Of a stretch of 6,417 bases of DNA, positions 4,633 through 6,417 are shown in pieces. How positions within the stretch are numbered: position 1 is the stretch's first letter; every line of letters starts with the position of its first letter. The position numbers and the translations under genes were made by a program. This stretch comes from CAYUJH01 sp964394585 (GTDB lineage Bacteria > Bacteroidota > Bacteroidia > Cytophagales > Flammeovirgaceae): NCBI GenBank assembly GCA_964394585.1, contig CAYMYI010000172.1, positions 1-6,417 of the forward strand, read 5' to 3'. The notes beneath the pieces were generated by a model. That model did not search any database. It had not been told where the DNA came from and worked only from the letters and a program-made list of their open reading frames with translations.

Positions 4633-6417
4633 TTAAGTCCCTAGCCGTTTTACCCACTCGTAGGTGGCAAGTTGAGCACGCACTTTTTGAGGGTGTTCAA
4701 AGTTGGGGGGTGGCTCGTGGGTGTGGTTGGCGGTGATGTAGCGCGCTTTCGTATTATCGGCTTGTTGGAAACGAATTACTTCCATTACCTCTTGAGCGAT
4801 TTTTGGGTTTTTTAGCTCAAAGGCTACTTCAATACGGTAGTAGAGGTTACGTTTCATCCAATCGGCTGATGAAAGAAATACTTGAGGCTCTCCCGCATTG
4901 GCAAACCAAAATACGCGTGCATGTTCTAAAAACTGATCGACCAATCGAAGTACGGTAATGTTTTCAGTGAAGCCTGCCACCCCCGGCCGAAGGCAGCAAA
5001 TTCCCCGTATGATTAGCTCTACTTTTACACCTGCCTGACTTGCTTCAATGAGTTTGTCTATCATAGCAGGGTCTTCTAAGTTGTTGAATTTGAGAATACA
5101 GTGCCCCTGTTTGCCTGAACGCGCGTGTTCGATTTCTCTATCGAGCAAGGCAATAAAACGCTGCTGCATGTTTACTTGCGCTACTAACAACTCTTGCACT
5201 TCGGGCAGTTCTTGCCGTTTTTCTAAGTATTTGAATACGTTGAGTAAATCGTTGGTGAGTACGGAGTCGTTAGTAAGCAACGCATGGTCTGCATAAATTC
5301 GAGCGGTCAACTCGTTGAAGTTTCCAGTGGAAAGCAGTGTATATACTCTTTTGGTATCTTCTTTCTTCCGAGTTACCAACGCTAGCTTAGCATGCACTTT
5401 TAAGCCGGGAATACTGTAGATAATCTTTGCCCCGGCTTTTTGCATTTTAGCTGCCCAGCGCAAATTGTTTTCTTCGTCGAAGCGGGCTTTCACTTCTACA
5501 AATACCGTTACCTTTTTGCCGTTTTTAGCCGCACTAATGAGGGCATTTGCGATAAACGAATTGGCGGCAATTCGATACACCGTTACGCGCAGCTCTTTTA
5601 CGTATGGATCGATGGCGGCTTCGTTGAAAAAACGTAAAACATAATCGTACGAATGATATGGAAAATGCAATACTTGATCTCCTTGATCGATGGCATCAAA
5701 AATAGAGGCTTGCTGCTCGAAAATAGTATGCTCAAGAGGGGGTAATTTGGCTTGTTCTAAATATGGCTTCATTGGGTTGGGTAGCCCAAAAAAATCGTAA
5801 AAATTGTGGTAGCGCCCTCCGGTTACCATGTTGGCAGTATCAAGTTCAAATTGTTCTTTTAAAAACAACTGCATGGCTTCGGGCATTTCCTTATCAAAAA
5901 GGAAACGACTCGGAGCGCCGACTTGCCGCTTGCTTAGCTGTTTCTCAATCTTTTCGACCAAATTTCCCGAATATTCATCTTGGATGTTTAAGTCGGCATC
6001 GCGGTTAATTTTGATGCTATAGCAGCCTTCGATGGTGAAGTTTGGGAAAATCCAGGGAAGATTCGCTCGGATGATATCATCTAAGAAAATATAATAGTGG
6101 CGTTCTCCAATTTTGGGCAGTTCTATAAAGCGGGGGAGGTGGTCAGAAGGAACATTTACAATGGCATATTGCGTAGGAGCTTCGGGGTTCGCACGTTCTT
6201 TCAACGCAACGCAGAAGTATAGTTTACGATTTTCTAAAAAAACTTCTTTGGTTTTTTTACTGAAAACGATAGGCTGTAAATAAGCGAGTACTCGGCTGCG
6301 GAAGAAACGCAGTACGGCTTTTTGATGCGAAGGCTCGATGGCATCCTCTCGGTACAAAATGATATTGTGAGCGGCGAGCTCAGGGATGAGTTGATTACGG
6401 AATACACTGCCGAATTC
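4633..6417 (-). CDS. ppk1: Polyphosphate kinase PPK1, 5'-truncated by window edge
   Basis: PPK1 reversibly transfers the gamma-phosphate of ATP onto inorganic polyphosphate chains. The frame stays open to the last base of the window and gives 594 visible residues. The first residues (EFGSVFRNQLIPELAAHNI) align with E. coli PPK1 around residue 92, so about 93 N-terminal residues, most of the N domain, are outside. Conserved points on the visible numbering: GGRYHN at 200-205, R282 and R312 (equivalents of E. coli R375 and R405), GLKVHAKL at 338-345 with the phospho-accepting H342 (E. coli H435), STGNFNE at 363-369, FLEHARV at 496-502 with the second catalytic histidine H499 (E. coli H592), LSSADWM at 515-521 and KVRAQL at 578-583 near the C terminus. 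A TTG at 6357 is an internal leucine codon, not the start. All catalytic residues are present, so the enzyme should be active. Confidence 0.96.
   Translation of the reverse strand, partial: EFGSVFRNQLIPELAAHNIILYREDAIEPSHQKAVLRFFRSRVLAYLQPIVFSKKTKEVFLENRKLYFCVALKERANPEAPTQYAIVNVPSDHLPRFIELPKIGERHYYIFLDDIIRANLPWIFPNFTIEGCYSIKINRDADLNIQDEYSGNLVEKIEKQLSKRQVGAPSRFLFDKEMPEAMQLFLKEQFELDTANMVTGGRYHNFYDFFGLPNPMKPYLEQAKLPPLEHTIFEQQASIFDAIDQGDQVLHFPYHSYDYVLRFFNEAAIDPYVKELRVTVYRIAANSFIANALISAAKNGKKVTVFVEVKARFDEENNLRWAAKMQKAGAKIIYSIPGLKVHAKLALVTRKKEDTKRVYTLLSTGNFNELTARIYADHALLTNDSVLTNDLLNVFKYLEKRQELPEVQELLVAQVNMQQRFIALLDREIEHARSGKQGHCILKFNNLEDPAMIDKLIEASQAGVKVELIIRGICCLRPGVAGFTENITVLRLVDQFLEHARVFWFANAGEPQVFLSSADWMKRNLYYRIEVAFELKNPKIAQEVMEVIRFQQADNTKARYITANHTHEPPPNFEHPQKVRAQLATYEWVKRLGT
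6412..6417. other. EcoRI recognition hexamer at the right edge
   Basis: The window ends exactly with GAATTC. In the ppk1 frame these bases encode E-F, which matches the aligned E. coli residues, so the hexamer appears natural, yet its terminal position may mark a cloned fragment end. Confidence 0.5.

Noticed and set aside
5048..6022. Several plus-strand frames of 64-82 codons across ppk1
   Set aside because: They are antisense shadows of a well-conserved coding region and have no protein-like features.

Overview
This 6.4 kb window looks like ordinary chromosomal DNA from a Gram-negative bacterium, most likely a member of the Bacteroidota. LpxB, a lipid A enzyme, shows that the cell has an outer membrane. 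The Bacteroidota guess rests on three things: the style of the proteins (a lipocalin-like secreted protein and a Bacteroidota-looking LpxB and PPK1), the lack of Shine-Dalgarno sequences before the genes, whose leaders are A/T-rich, and one promoter candidate of the TTTG / TAnnTTTG type. No mobile element, CRISPR array, tRNA, rRNA or phage signal was seen.

Layout from left to right: the 3' two thirds of lpxB (+), then a small membrane-anchored DUF3592-like protein (+) in the same likely operon. A small secreted lipocalin-like protein (-) converges on it, and the two stop codons share one CTAG. A divergent gap of about 170-190 bp leads to a PLP-dependent enzyme of the Cys/Met metabolism family (+). 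That gene converges, across a hairpin, on an unrecognised four-helix membrane protein (-). A possible 64-residue two-helix membrane protein (-) follows, then a divergent leader and cysQ (+). cysQ converges, with one base between the stop codons, on a 5'-truncated ppk1 (-) that runs off the right edge at an EcoRI-type hexamer.

The genes are mostly independent housekeeping functions: lipid A synthesis, sulfur amino-acid metabolism, removal of 3'-phosphoadenosine 5'-phosphate, and polyphosphate synthesis. The PLP enzyme and CysQ both touch sulfur metabolism, but they are not in an operon and I would not infer a joint system. Orientation flips repeatedly, and all three convergent junctions are very tight. 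I did not find a convincing new system. The points most worth a second look are the divergent active-site motifs of the PLP enzyme, the unnamed four-helix membrane protein and the compact convergent gene ends.
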